NCBI GenBank assembly: GCA_030549335.1
Contig: CM060193.1
Location: 50,397,683 to 50,461,682, forward strand
Direction: 5' to 3'
Source: Pontederia crassipes
Lineage: Eukaryota; Streptophyta; Magnoliopsida; Commelinales; Pontederiaceae
Length of the DNA: 64,000 bases
Part shown: positions 1 through 12,100 of the stretch, one piece after another
Layout of the letters: every line of letters starts with the position of its first letter
Numbering within the stretch: position 1 is the first letter of the stretch
Made by a program: the position numbers and the translations under genes
Notes under the pieces: model-generated
The model's input: the letters and a program-made list of their open reading frames with translations, nothing else
Told to the model about the DNA's origin: nothing
Databases searched by the model: none

Positions 1-13
1 TCTCTGATACCAC

Positions 14-711
14 TGTTGGGATAAAAGGCTGAATTGATAGTTGCAGAATTATCTTCTTTTTCTCTTTTAATGCGCACAATAATAAGGATGATGACAATAA
101 TATAGCGAAATTAAATCAGATCAAAGACGCAGATAATTAACGTGGAAAACCTCTCAACGTGAGAGGAAAAAAATCATGAGAGCAAGCAAATCTTTCACTA
201 TGAAATAATAGTAGGTTAAAAAATATCTTCTCTGGACTATGCAGAGGATTACAATAATAATCTCAAGAGTTAATCTTAGATGTCACAGAATAAAAGTCTC
301 TCAAAATTGAGGATAAAAATCAAAGCGATCTCACCAGAATATGAGGAATAGATGAGAAGGTTGCTAAGGAGTAATGCTTGAAGTTTCGTTGAGAACGAAT
401 AAAAATTCGTTCCCAAAACGAATCACGAATATTTTCTCCCCTCTCTCTTTCTCTCTCGATGGCTTTCGTTCTGCTATTGCGCATGGCCCTGTTCAATTGC
501 ACCTATAAACGTCTGCCTCATGCATGCTTTTATAGCATCACGAGAAGACAACTGTATGTCTTCAACTCGGATATGTCTTCAACTCGGACTCGGTTGGCGC
601 TTCGTCTCCGAGGTAAGGTTTTTGTTTTCCTTTTTTTTTCTTTCCTTTCCAACTTCACGTCGAATTGGATTTCCTCTTCTTTGTCGGATTCGCATAATAA
701 GAATCCCAACA
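14..711 (-). mobile_element. LTR at the edge of a minus-strand LTR retrotransposon
   Basis: The segment begins TGTTGGGAT and ends ATCCCAACA, a perfect 9-bp terminal inverted repeat of the TG...CA type. Bases 4-13 just outside it are, read on the minus strand, GTGGTATCAG, a primer-binding site for initiator tRNA-Met. The element therefore reads leftward: this is its 5' LTR, and the body lies outside the window. A minus-strand TATAAAAG at about 530-537 could be the LTR promoter. The primer site favours Ty1/Copia, but no coding part is visible to prove it. No age estimate is possible from one LTR. Confidence 0.75.
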
Positions 712-1943
712 GATTGAGTCTCAAAATTTGGCGATGTTAATAATTTGGGATTCAAATTTTGAAATTATTATTTTGATGAGATCATTACTTTCATCTTTTA
801 TTAGTGAAACGAGTTTCGGACCCGAGATCGGAAAAAAAAAAGTATGGCCGTGCCGTCGCACTTGGGACAAATTCGCCAGCCACCGTTGGGGAAACAGAAC
901 GTGCCAACCTTCTTCATTTAAAACCACTGCAACAAGTCATCAGGTCGCACGCAATCGGATTTCCTGTGGCACTTTTGGTGTAGAAGATGTGCATTCTTTT
1001 TAAACTCACACACACCCAAAAATGAGAGTTTTCATGACAATATTATAATTTCAAAGTTTATCTTTTACGGGAGAGTAAATCTCATTATCCGAAAAGTGTA
1101 ACTATGGGCCACTAAAATAAATTTCAAGACCTAAAAGAGACATGAAATATTTTTTTCTTCTAAAAAAACATTATATGGAATTACATTTCAAAATAAAAAA
1201 TTTAAATTTCTAAATAAGAAAAAATTAAATAAAAATGTAACATTTTATTAATCACGAAGTGTGACATTTTCCGTTTCCGTTTCCTTTTTTTTTGTGCTTA
1301 AAAAATTTAAACTTAGTTACCTATTAAATAGTTTAATTTGATAGCGAGTTGAATTTAAATTTTGCGAAGGAAATTTCACAAATTTATGCTTTTCTGTCGT
1401 ATTAAATTACATAAAAATGTATAATTATTTTTAAAAAAGATAAGATGACTAAAAAAATTGTTATTTTCAAAAAAGATAAGATGACTAAAAAGATAAGATA
1501 ATTATTTTCAAAAATTGTTTTTATCAAGATTCACATAAAATAAAAAATACATATTAATAATAACTTGTGATAAAACAAAAACCACCTTCATAAAAATACT
1601 TGGAGCCCCAAACCGACGTCTCCCCAATTTTCCTATGCGCGGACATCATCCGTAGCTGTCCATTACAGATCGAACGTCTTAAACGTAAGGGCGCATAGAT
1701 CGTTACCCTGGGGCCGCGGCGTCGGATAAGGGCTTAGGGTCCCCGCTTCGATGCCCACCAACCGAAATAAAAACCACACCTTTAAAAGCAGCGTGGCTTC
1801 CTTCTGCCTTCGATTCCGAGGCGGAGGAGAAGTGGTCGAGGATTTTTACCCCTTTATATTTCTCCTTTTCCGATCGGGGATCCAGTTTTAGGGGGTCGCC
1901 AAGGAGCCGATTCGAACGATTGAGGCGCGCGCGTCGAGGGGCG
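712..1943. other. Intergenic region and likely promoter of the RING gene
   Basis: No gene is seen here. The stretch from about 1020 to 1560 is very AT-rich with repeated AAAAGATAAGATGACTAA-like words near 1435-1500. GC content rises sharply after about 1610, as expected at the promoter and 5' leader of the gene starting at 1944. A TTTATATTT sequence at about 1852-1860 is a possible but weak TATA element. Confidence 0.5.
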
Positions 1944-4900
1944 ATGGCCATGGGAGAGCTGGACAAGGACGGCGCCAGGAAGGAGGAGGATGAGGAGGTG
2001 GAGGAAGAGGAAGTTGTGTCGGCGACGCTGTCCTGTTCTATTTGCCTCGAGGCGGTGGCGAACGGAGGAGATCGTTCCACGGCCAGGCTGCAATGCGGCC
2101 ATGAATTCCACCTCGGTAAATACTCCTGAGGGATTCTAATTGTTTTTTTTTCGTTTCTGTTGTTGTTTTTCATTCTGGAGGGCTTAGATTGCTTGATGGG
2201 TGGATTTCCGTGTGAGCAGATCTTCGGATTTCTTTGATTTAATAGAAAGATAGGTTTTTGCGACGATTTTTGGTGCAAAGGCTTGTAAAAATCTCACCTT
2301 TCCTTGCGTATCAATCCTGATTAAGTGTTGAAGATAGTTTAGTTATTGAAGCTTAAGGTTAACATTAAAAATCTTAGAAGCATTGGGCTTATGTACGGTG
2401 AGGACGGCTGTTGGTAGGGTAACCTATTTTTTATGGCATGGTGTTAATGCAATTTGAGCATTTTTTTTGAACAGTTTGCAGCTTTTTGAAGTAGCGATTG
2501 GAGAATCCTAGGTGTTATACACGCACTTTGCTACTCAACTATGTAGCAATAAACCATTAGATCACCTAAATCAATTTTGACCATCCAATAAGTTTTCCAG
2601 CCTGTGACAGATCATTTGTTAAAGTTTCATTCAAAGTTTTTTTCTGGTAGTTTGTGCCTCTTCTAGTGTTACGAACTTGAAATTTCAGCTTTTCTTGGGA
2701 GTATCAATAGATCATCTCAAGCAATCTTTGTCTATTTCTTTCTCTGGATTCTTTTATAAAAAGCGCGAACTTTTAAGTTCTAACATATTTCGAATGCATT
2801 CATTCATAATATGACCTTTTTAATAACTTAGGAGAATTATTTCATAGAATGAATAAATTGGGTGCTCTGGAAGTTTCTAAGTTTCATGATAGAATTCCAT
2901 TGGGTGCATCATTTAGCATAATGCCAGGTATTTTGTGGCCTTTATTTATTCTTGGTAAACCTTTGGTGTATGTGCTACTTCATGTGTTATAAGTTCTATA
3001 TGATACACGCACGATTTTTTATTTTTTTTATTTTTATTTTTTTGCATTGAGCTCCTGTTCTTGTAGAAACTGATTTCATTTTCCTAGGTATATAAGCCGT
3101 GCATATGTCCTTGGCTTAAGTAGTGTGTGCCTCTCTATTTTCAGTCTTTATGAAGCATCCATCTGATAGCTATAGAATTCATATGCTGTGACTTCATGTG
3201 TGATTAAATAAAAATGACGAAGACACTTTTGTCATGGCTTCTTGCTGCATTGTTTTATAATGTTATGCTGCCGGAAAAATTCAACATTAACTCTGGAATT
3301 GGGCCAACTTTTATATACAACTGCTTTGATTAGAGGAAAAAATATCCACAATTACTTGTTAATATCTCGTTAAAATGTTGTTCAGATTGCATTGGTTCAG
3401 CATTTAATGCAAAGGGATCGATGCAATGTCCAAATTGTCGAAAGGTAGAGAAAGGCAATTGGCTTTATGCAAATGGTTCTCGTTCTTCACCGGAATACAG
3501 TGTGGATGACTGGGCACATGACGAAGACATCTATGATCTTAGTTACACAGGAATGGTATGTGGACATCAAAATGTTTTTTCCCTAACATGTGGAGATCTT
3601 TGATTCTTTTTCCAGCATTTTTTCTAATCTTGCTTATACCAATTACTTATTTTGAATGTCTAAATAAATATAATAAAAATTTTAATTGAGCCAATAACAT
3701 GTATATGTTTCAATGTGATCGTCAAAATAGTTCTAGAAATGAAGTACGCGGTAGCCAAGCAGAAAATATTGAACTTCATTATAATTTCGAATTAACTCCA
3801 TTTACTTTTTGCTAATGAATCGTCTATGTCTCGTATCTAGAGAATATCATGAGTAAATGCATGAGCTCACTTCATAATGCTTCTGCTCTAACGTTTTCTT
3901 TCAATTTATGTGTACAGCCATTTGGATTTCATTGGTGTCCTTTTGGAGGAGTAGCAAGAATGCCATCATTGTATGTGTAAGTGTATTCTATGTGTTGTCA
4001 TTCGTTGTTTATACTCATATGAAAGTCCAATTGGATAGTATTTGTTTTAGAGTAGCTCTCTTATGTTGCACACTGTTTAGAATCTCTTGATACATGTGCA
4101 CCAATTGGCATTTCTCTCTTTCTCTCTCTCTCTCATACACACACAGGCAGATATTCTTCTGTAAGAAGTGAAAGATATCAAGTTGTACAAAAAAAAATAT
4201 CAAGGAAATCAAAGTGTTACCACTGCCATGTCTTTGTTATTCATAAATAAACATTACTCCTATTTTTACATAAACTTTGTTTCTGTATAAATTTTGAGTT
4301 ATTTCCTGTAATACCTCTCAATTATAACTTTTTTCTGCATCTATCCTAAAGTACAAACCTATAAACTTTAGTCCCTAAATTTATCTCAATTTGATACTTC
4401 AGTCCATCCGCTAAGTTTCATCTGAAATTCTGTTAACTTATTTTTTAATAAATATGAAATGTCAATGTCACACTTTCTTCATTACAAGAAAATATTAAAA
4501 TAGAAAAAAACACAATATTTCATAATTATTAAAAGATCATTACTAAATAATATTTCAATCGTAGGATTATTTTTTGATTAAATTATTTTTGTTGTAATAA
4601 GGAAGTAATGGTAAAACTGAGATGTATTTTTTTTGTGAGAAGAAAACTGACATGTCTTAATTATCAAAAAATAAATTAGCATAATTTTGGATAGAACTTA
4701 ACAGAGTTTCAAATTGGGATAGTTTTGGGAGTAAATTTGTAAGATTGTAATTTAGGATTAGATGTGGGAAAGTTAGGGTGTTGAGGGAAATAAGCATAAA
4801 CTTAATGTAGCACAAAGTCTTGTTAGTTTAAAATTCTTAGGAGTTTATGTTTATTTGTTACCACTTTCTTTTATTATCAGATTGATTTGTTAGATCTTTC

Positions 4901-7900
4901 AGTTTGAGTTAAACTTCTATTCATAAAGCTCTGTATAAAAATTCTCATGGTCCGATAAAATTAGACTGAATATTTTCTCCAGTTGAACATCATGGTCTTT
5001 TTATCATGTGAATTCATTATATCTTCAATGGTTTCAGAAAAATCTAAGTTGAAAAGCAATTTTTTTTATTTATCGAATTGACGTTCAAAACCGTGCATGG
5101 TACCTTCATCTTGCACGGGTCCCAAGTGATAAATGAAAGAATGTTGATGGATTTGAAATTGTTTGCTCGTCATTTGCTCCACTTCATCTCCATCTCACCT
5201 CGCTTACTCCCATCTTCTTCAATCCTGTTGCATCAAGTGGTTTAGCGCAGGTTCATCATACCTGTAATTATTTTCAGTGTTTTTGCAATTAGAAAGGGGC
5301 CAAATTGGCCTTCTACAAGAGAAGATTCATTGCCATCTCACCTCGCTTATCCCGTCTTCGCCAACCCCTTTGCATCAGGTTCATCATACCTGTAGTTATT
5401 TTTTGTGTTTTGGCAATTTCAGAGGGGTCCCAATCGGCCTACTACCAGAAAAGATAAATTGAAAAATAATGTCTCATTGGTGAGAATTAAACTTAAGATC
5501 TTTTGGTCCACGAATTGAGGGTGAACCATTGCACTGCATCATTGTTCTGGTTATCCATCAAGAAAATGTCCAACCTCCTGCATTGGATTAATCTAGTCAT
5601 CTAATCTTTGCATCTTCGTCGAAACATTGCCTGACAAAATCCAAAGTTAAAATTGTTAGGAGTTCAAGATTATTAGTTGTTCTTTCCTTTTCTTTTATCT
5701 TAGATTGATATTTTTAGTTTTTTTTAGTTTAGCTTTCATTTGTAAAACTTTGTATAATAGTTCTCTTAGAATGGCTGAAAAGTATTTTTCCCAATTGAAT
5801 TTTTTATTATTTATTGTGTGAATTCATTATACTTTCGATGGATTTTGAAAGCCTAGAGCAATTAGTTTTTATCAAATTAAAGTGGATGACTTGCAAATTG
5901 ATATTTCATTTGCATATTCCAAGGTTCTTGATGGCTTTTGAGGTTGTTCATTGTTTGTACCACCTCATCGTATCAGTTGCTCTGCTCATCTTCCGAACCT
6001 GTTGTGTCAAAAATGGAAGTTTCTTTGCCCACTCTTCCCCAAATGAGAAGGGCTGAAAGCAGATGGCAATGATCCTTCCCTATTAAGGAGGGGGAGAGTA
6101 CTGCCCTCCCTGTTGTGTGCTGGAGGATGTTAACGGCACTCCATAACAAGTAAATGGTAGGCAATAGCCCTCCACTTCACCTAGAGGAGGAGGGAGAGGG
6201 CAGTGCCCCTTGCTTTCTGGTTGCTTGTTGCTGCCACTGCCTTTCCTCTTGAACTGGGAGGACAACGAGCATTTATGGAAGTTGGGAAGCTTGCTTCCCC
6301 CTTCTGTCTACTGGAAATCATGTAGATGAAAATAGGATAATTATAAAGAGATTTTTTTTGATGATTTTGCAATGGCATTAAACCCAGAATCCATTCTGTT
6401 ATAGTTTTCCTATTTCTGATCGTCTTTTTGGATTGTGCTCTGTAGGAATATAATGTGTTTCCCTGTGTTGTATATTTGTTTCTATAATTGATGATCATTA
6501 GATAGTAACTATTGATCCTTTCCTCGTGGTAGTGATATTACTTGTTCCACCCAAAATTAACGATACTAGTTGTAGTGCTTTCATGCATAATTGAATACAC
6601 TTTATATAATCCTAAGGGGTGAATACATCATGTTTTTCCTTCTTATTTGGGTTGTATATTTGATTCTCTAAGGTCTGCTTTGAGTGCTTAGTGGTGGTTG
6701 ATCCTTGTCCCCAAACTTTCAAATAAGGATATTCTTTGTAATTCTCTCCTGTGTAAACCATATCTTGAAACTGTTTGTGTAATTAATCTTGTTAGATTGT
6801 GTTTCTTGCAGTGTCCACTTAAGCACTAATTTTAATCTTTTTCTTTCCAGGGAAGGGGATTCTTCTCCTACTGTTGCATGTAAGGCAATGTTTGATATAT
6901 GATCTTAAAATTGCTCAATGTTAATGTCAATTTCATGAAAAATCATATGAATTATGTTGATTTTGCAGTTCAGGATTTCTTCAGACATCACGCCAACTTC
7001 ACAGAGCATCCACCTATTACATCACAATCTCATCAGTGCCCTTACATAGCTTATTTACATCCGCTTCAACCTTCATCATCCTCTCATCCCCATGCTTCCT
7101 CAGAGAATAATGGTAATTCCCCTTCATACCACCAATGGAGTCATGATCCTAGACCAGCAGAAGCCCACACTCTGCATACAATGGGTCCGGGTAACCATTA
7201 CGGTTGTTTGGAATACATTCCTCCAGCTTATCCCCCTCCTGGCGCTCATAGTACTGTTGCTGATGTAGTATCAACCTCTTCAACATTTAATACTGTGCTT
7301 GATTCTAGTGCTCCAATGACAGGAGCGTCCACTCTTCACCCTATTGTTCACAGCCATGGGTAAGTGATTCCTTCCCATATATTTGCTATGTTTTTTTTTT
7401 CCATTTTCAGAGCCCTGTTTTCTGCAGTTACCGTAATGATATAATATATTGTCAAAGGATGCACATGCATGAACATAACATCTATTGGTCGATGATTATT
7501 GTTCTGATCGTTACTACAAATTACTATGTTCAGGTATGGCTCTAGAGCTGGGTTCAGTAACAGTTTTGTTCCCCCACCTGTTACTCATCTTAGAGCTGAA
7601 GATGAGGTTGAGCACTATCGACATCATCTTGATTCTCAGCGGGCGCGCAGTGAACTCATAACAGGAGGAGCAACGCAGCCAGGAGGCTGGATCAGGAGTT
7701 TTGGCCCAAACACTTCATCTCTTCCTGAGCAGACTGGCCTGTTCCTATTTCCATCAACTTCCTCATCTGACAGGAACACCGTAGATGCTGGGGACGCAGG
7801 AAGAAACAATTTGCACCATGCGCCATCCTTCCCTTTGTTGCCTCTTGCTAGGGAATCTGGTTGGTGGCCGAGCTCGCGCCATTTTGCAGGCATATCGGAT

Positions 7901-8017
7901 TCCAATAGTAGGATGTTTTTTTGCCCTCAGAGTGTGCCGGAAAGGTGGTATCTTCCGGGTCGACCTGAGAGCACTCGAAGATCCATGCCGATACCTCGAA
8001 TGCACTCCTTGATGTGA
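1944..8017 (+). CDS. RING-H2 E3 ubiquitin ligase, RFI2-like
   Basis: Six exons are supported by GT-AG sites and phase: 1944-2115, 3386-3555, 3918-3970, 6851-6879, 6969-7359 and 7534-8017, together 1,299 nt or 432 aa. The RING-H2 finger has its eight ligands at C31, C34, C51, H53, H56, C59, C72 and C75 and is split by intron 1 (CGHEFHL | DCI). Around it are an acidic N-terminus and the motif CPNCRKVEKGNWLYANG, followed by PFGFHWCPFGG. This order matches Arabidopsis RFI2, a RING protein of red/far-red light signalling. The C-terminal 290 residues are rich in Pro, Ser and His and look disordered. By family it should transfer ubiquitin to a substrate; the substrate is unknown. The start is the first ATG in frame; a second ATG lies two codons on. 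Exon 4 is only 29 nt. Intron 3 (2.9 kb) holds a MITE and duplicated repeats. Confidence 0.88.
4299..4793. mobile_element. Foldback MITE in intron 3 of the RING gene
   Basis: The left end (TTATTTCC) and right end (GGAAATAA) are inverted. The inner arms stay roughly complementary for about 150 bp, with words such as ATCTATCCTAAAGTACA on the left matching the reverse complement of the right arm. The core is AT-rich. Nothing codes. The arms resemble those of the element at 18000-18655, so the two may belong to one old family. No clear target-site duplication is seen, so the exact ends are uncertain. Confidence 0.5.
4840..5850. repeat. Degenerate direct repeat flanking a tandem duplication
   Basis: About 200 bp at 4840-5045 and 5645-5850 are diverged direct copies, sharing GTGTGAATTCATTATA-like and TTTCTATTCATAAAG-like words. 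Each is followed by a sequence loosely like a tRNA-Met primer site (ATGGTTTCAG, ATGGATTTTG). This may be a decayed small LTR pair, but the evidence is weak. It lies inside intron 3 of the RING gene. Confidence 0.35.
5190..5463. repeat. Two-unit tandem duplication, period about 143 bp
   Basis: The words CCATCTCACCTCGCTTA at 5190 and again at 5333, and GGTTCATCATACCTGTA in each unit, show a head-to-tail duplication with roughly 85 percent similarity by eye. It is intronic and does not code. Confidence 0.65.
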
Positions 8018-9050
8018 AGGAATGCGTAAGAATAGTAGTGCAAAACTTTGCATATGCAAGAATTGAAAAGGTTGTGTTGAAGGCTGATTTGCCTCTGATG
8101 ACTTTAACTGAAGCAACTCTACCATGGCAATCTGCCTAAATTTGGGGTTTGGCAAATCTTTTGCATTCTATAAGAATATTTTGCTGAACAAAGTGTAATT
8201 ATATTTCTTAGAGAAGATATAATTGCTCAGAAGGATTTTCTTAACCAAAAATCAGATGAGAAACTAGATTTTAGATTCAAAAGGGATTATCCAAGAGTAG
8301 TCATAAGTGATATTCGTTAATATTTGATTAGCCTTGGTTAGCCTCTTTATTGCTATTTCAATTAGTGAGAACACGTAATTTAATTGAGAATAAGGGGGAG
8401 CAACACTTCGTGCATATATCACTTTTTTAGTGGAGTTAAGTGTATTTTGATAATTGTTAACAAATTCTAAAATTAAATTAGTTACTATTATCAAATTGAC
8501 GAAGAATAATTTCTCTATAATTAAAATAATATTCTTATTTGTTAAAATATACGCATGCACCATTCTCCTTTTAATTTTTCATAATCAATGTGCTCATCAT
8601 CAAATATTCAAACTTAACGAACTCGGTAGAAAAATGTTCATATCGACTAGGGACGAGAAAGAAATGGCCAACTGAAAAAAACGCCCACAAAAAATTGGCC
8701 CTAAAATTCAAATGTTTATTAGCATTAGGTTATAATTAAACATTTGGCTTCTATGTTTTAGTTTTTATGATATTAAATGTTTTTTTTTATCAAATTTCAC
8801 TTTTGTTATTCATAATTTTCAAATGGTATCAAAACCACATCGAAATATTATAAAAAAATTGTCTTGTTTTACAAGTAGAAATTTCAGTTTTAAGAATACT
8901 CTAAAAAATTGTCTGATAATTTTTTCGAATTCCGAAATCTGACATAATTCCAACTACTTGAATTAGAAGATTATATTATCAGGTGATATATTATAATAAG
9001 TAAACGCTTTAATTTGGAGTCGAGAGAGTGAAACGAAAGAAAACACCAAT

Positions 9051-9060
9051 GCGCGGGAAA
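9051..9060 (-). promoter_or_regulatory. E2F-type binding site upstream of CAP-D3
   Basis: GCGCGGGAAA, which reads TTTCCCGCGC on the other strand, fits the plant E2F consensus TTTSSCGC. It lies 85 bp before the CAP-D3 start codon. E2F sites are typical of S-phase and chromosome genes, so the position suits a condensin gene. Binding is inferred, not shown. Confidence 0.6.
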
Positions 9061-9110
9061 GAAACCTAAACCAAAAAGGCGAGGCCGCTTCCGAGTGCTG
9101 CAAATTCGTC

Positions 9111-9129
9111 CTCTCTCTCTCTCTCTCTC
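9111..9129 (+). promoter_or_regulatory. CT-repeat tract in the CAP-D3 5' leader
   Basis: A pure CT dinucleotide run of 19 bases ends 15 bp before the start codon. Pyrimidine tracts of this kind are common in plant core promoters and 5' leaders. Confidence 0.5.
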
Positions 9130-9144
9130 ATTTTTTGAACTTGA

Positions 9145-12100
9145 ATGGACGAAGACGACGACGACACGACCATCTCCCGCTTCCTCTCGGACCTCGAATC
9201 CCTCCACCATGCCGGCGCCGCCGACGCCGACCAGTACCCTGCCTTCTCCGAGGCCTCCCTCTTCGATCTTCAGTCCCTCCTCGGCGAGCACGCCGGCCGA
9301 CCACGCCACCGTCGAGGAGGACGAGCTGACGGTGATGGCGAGGACGCCTCCGCCGCGCTCCTCTGGGAGCTCCTTGCCGCGCGCGGCCTCCAGGCCTCCG
9401 ATCTCCTCCGTCCGCTCATCGCCGCCATGGATTCCTCAGCCGTTCCTCGCCTCACACTCGTCGCGGCGCGCGCCTATCTCTCCCTCCTCCTGTGCCCCTC
9501 CGCCCCACTGTACTCGCTCTTCAATCCCCTGTCCTTCCTCTCCCTCCTTCGGGCCCTCCGCCGATCCCTCAAGGCTCAAAACCCGTCCCCCGTCCCTGGA
9601 CACTCCTCCTCGTCCCATCCCCCTCCCGATGGCCGCAAGAACACTCGAAAGAGGAAGTCCGGCCGCGTTCGTGACGCTATGTCGTCGTCGTCGCCGCCTT
9701 CCGCGGAACGGAGGTCCGAAGTCGCCGATTTGCTTCTTGATGCCCTCGAGCTGCTCGATGCTGTGCTTGCTCGAGTCCGGCTTGATGCTTTTCCTGATGG
9801 CGCGAAGCCCTTGGTTGAAACATTAACTGGAATCATAGAGTCCACAGCTGGCCACCACCGTCTGCCGGATCTCTGCTTCCGGATATTATATAGCGTGGTA
9901 TCAAGATCGGACCATGGAGATCAGACAATCTCTGCAGTGGAGGTGCTGCGGGCACTGACGCCAATTATTCTGAACTCAGCAAAATCACCCTCGAGAGCCT
10001 CTGCAGTGGCATTTGTCACAAAAAAATTGGTGCCTTTGGGTCGGGAGAATGATGGGGTGAAGAAGGCAGTGGCATATCTGCCAAGGTTTTTAGTGACAAA
10101 GGCCCCAGAGAAATCTGAACCCAGAGCTTGTGCAGTTGATTCGATCCTGGAGGTTGTACATGCGATGGAAAAAGATGACCAATGCGGGTTTGCCAGTTAT
10201 GTTGTGAAGATGACACAAGGGAAGGCTCAGCTGAGACTATTGGCTGTGGATCTCATCTTGGCACTTTTGACATCGTTGTCGAGTCCTGAAGTGATCGATA
10301 AGTCATCAGAAGACTCGTGGCTGGTGGAGTGCTTGAAAGCTTTAGTGCAGCGTTGCTCAGACTCGGTTGGAGGAATCAGAGCTCGAGCATTAACCAATTT
10401 GGGCCAAATGATAGCCTTGTTGTCTGCAAATCAGGACACTCATGCCAGACTGCGAGAAGTTATTGGAATTGACAATGCTGAGTTCAATCAGCTGCTAAGG
10501 AGAAGGTGCCAGGATGAAAAAGCTGCAGTTAGGAAGGCAGCACTTATTCTCATCACGAGGTCAACAGCTTTAATAGGAGGGCCAATTGATGAGTTGCTTC
10601 TGAAGACAATGGGAAGTGCCTGCACTGATTCACTTGTTAGCATCCGAAAAGCAGCTATCAGTGCTCTCTCAGAGGTAAAAAATTTCTTATTTTCCACATT
10701 TTCGTTTGTTGTCACTGGGAAGGATCAGAAACTTATTTCAGTGCTATATGATTGGAGATGTAGGTGTTTAGAAGATACCCTGATGAAAGGGTATTAGCAG
10801 AATGGCTTCATGTCGTGCCACGCTTAATTGTCGATAATGAGACAAGCATTCAAGAGGAATGTGAAAGCTTGTTCCTTGAATTGGTGTTGGACCGGATCTC
10901 ACAAGCTGTAAAGATTAGATTAGTGGAAGATACAACAGAAATGATGTCAATACTCCCTGAAGGTACATTAGATTTATTGAAGGGGACTTGTGATGGAGAA
11001 GTTGCCCTGTGCATCCGAAAAATATGTGCAAGCCTAGGGAAAAAGAAAAAACTTAAGGCATCTGTCAGTAATGCTCTTCAAAATATCATATCCATGTCAG
11101 AATCTTTATGGACAAGAAGTTCCGTGCCAATAGAAAAGTGGGTAGCTCCTCCGGGTTCTTGGCAGCTGCTATCTGAAGTGTCATTATTCACCCCGAAGGC
11201 AGTAGAATGGGAATTCCTCCTCCACCATTGGCAGCTGCTTGACAAGGGTAAATTTGAAGATCCAGGTGAAATCCATGATGGGGAAGAACCAAGCTCTTGC
11301 ACATGGGCTGCAGATCGGGTTTCCCTTTTGCAAACCATTTCCAATGTGTCTTTAGAGTTACCACCTGAGCCTGCTGCAGAGTTGGCCAGTAACTTGTTAG
11401 AATATCTAAAAGACTTTAATATGCACTTCAGTGAGGTAGGCATCATACAAGTTGCAATTTTTGTAGTAGTGTTATAAGAGATGTTACATATTAGGTTTTT
11501 CATATCAGTATCCATATATTTTTGTATTTTTTTTGACTTTGTTGTCTATTCTTTGCGTTTTCAAAGTGTGGACTGATGCTACTGTAATAAAATTTCATAA
11601 TAAGAGGATTCCTCAAGTTAGGGCTAATATATCCACATGATATGAATGTCACATACAGTTGGTAAAAATGACAAGACAAAAGATATGACATCTACATCCT
11701 TGGAAGACTTCGGCATGTTTAAGTTTTGCATTTCAGATTTGTAGTTTTCACAACACGAGAGAAACTGTGAACATTTCAGATGGAGATTATCTTATTTCCC
11801 TGCGTTCTTGTTCTTTCTACAGGTTGATGCTCATGTAAAGGCTTTGAAAACCTTATGCAAGAGAAAGGCTTCAAAGCCTGAGGAGGGAGATGCTCTTGTA
11901 GTAAAATGGGTTAATCAATTACTTTCCAAAGCTGTGGGCATTCTTGACAAATTTGTAACCGAGGTGTCAGAAAGTGGGAGGGTCAATACATTTTTTACGC
12001 CTCCTCAAAGTAGTAGGGCAAAGAGAAATGAGGCTTCATCATCAAAGTCAATTATACAGTCAGCTACAGCAGTTTTCACCATTGGATCATTGGTTCTGGC

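Larger units (their letters stand above)
8018..9144. other. Intergenic region and CAP-D3 promoter
   Basis: The first few hundred bases are likely the 3' UTR of the RING gene. The middle, about 8200-8990, is AT-rich with no gene seen. The last 140 bp are GC-richer and hold the E2F-type site and the CT tract listed separately. Confidence 0.5.

Noticed and set aside
9095-9826. Long second open frame over CAP-D3 exon 1
   Set aside because: It is a shadow frame in GC-rich coding DNA. The frame starting at 9145 matches the condensin family.
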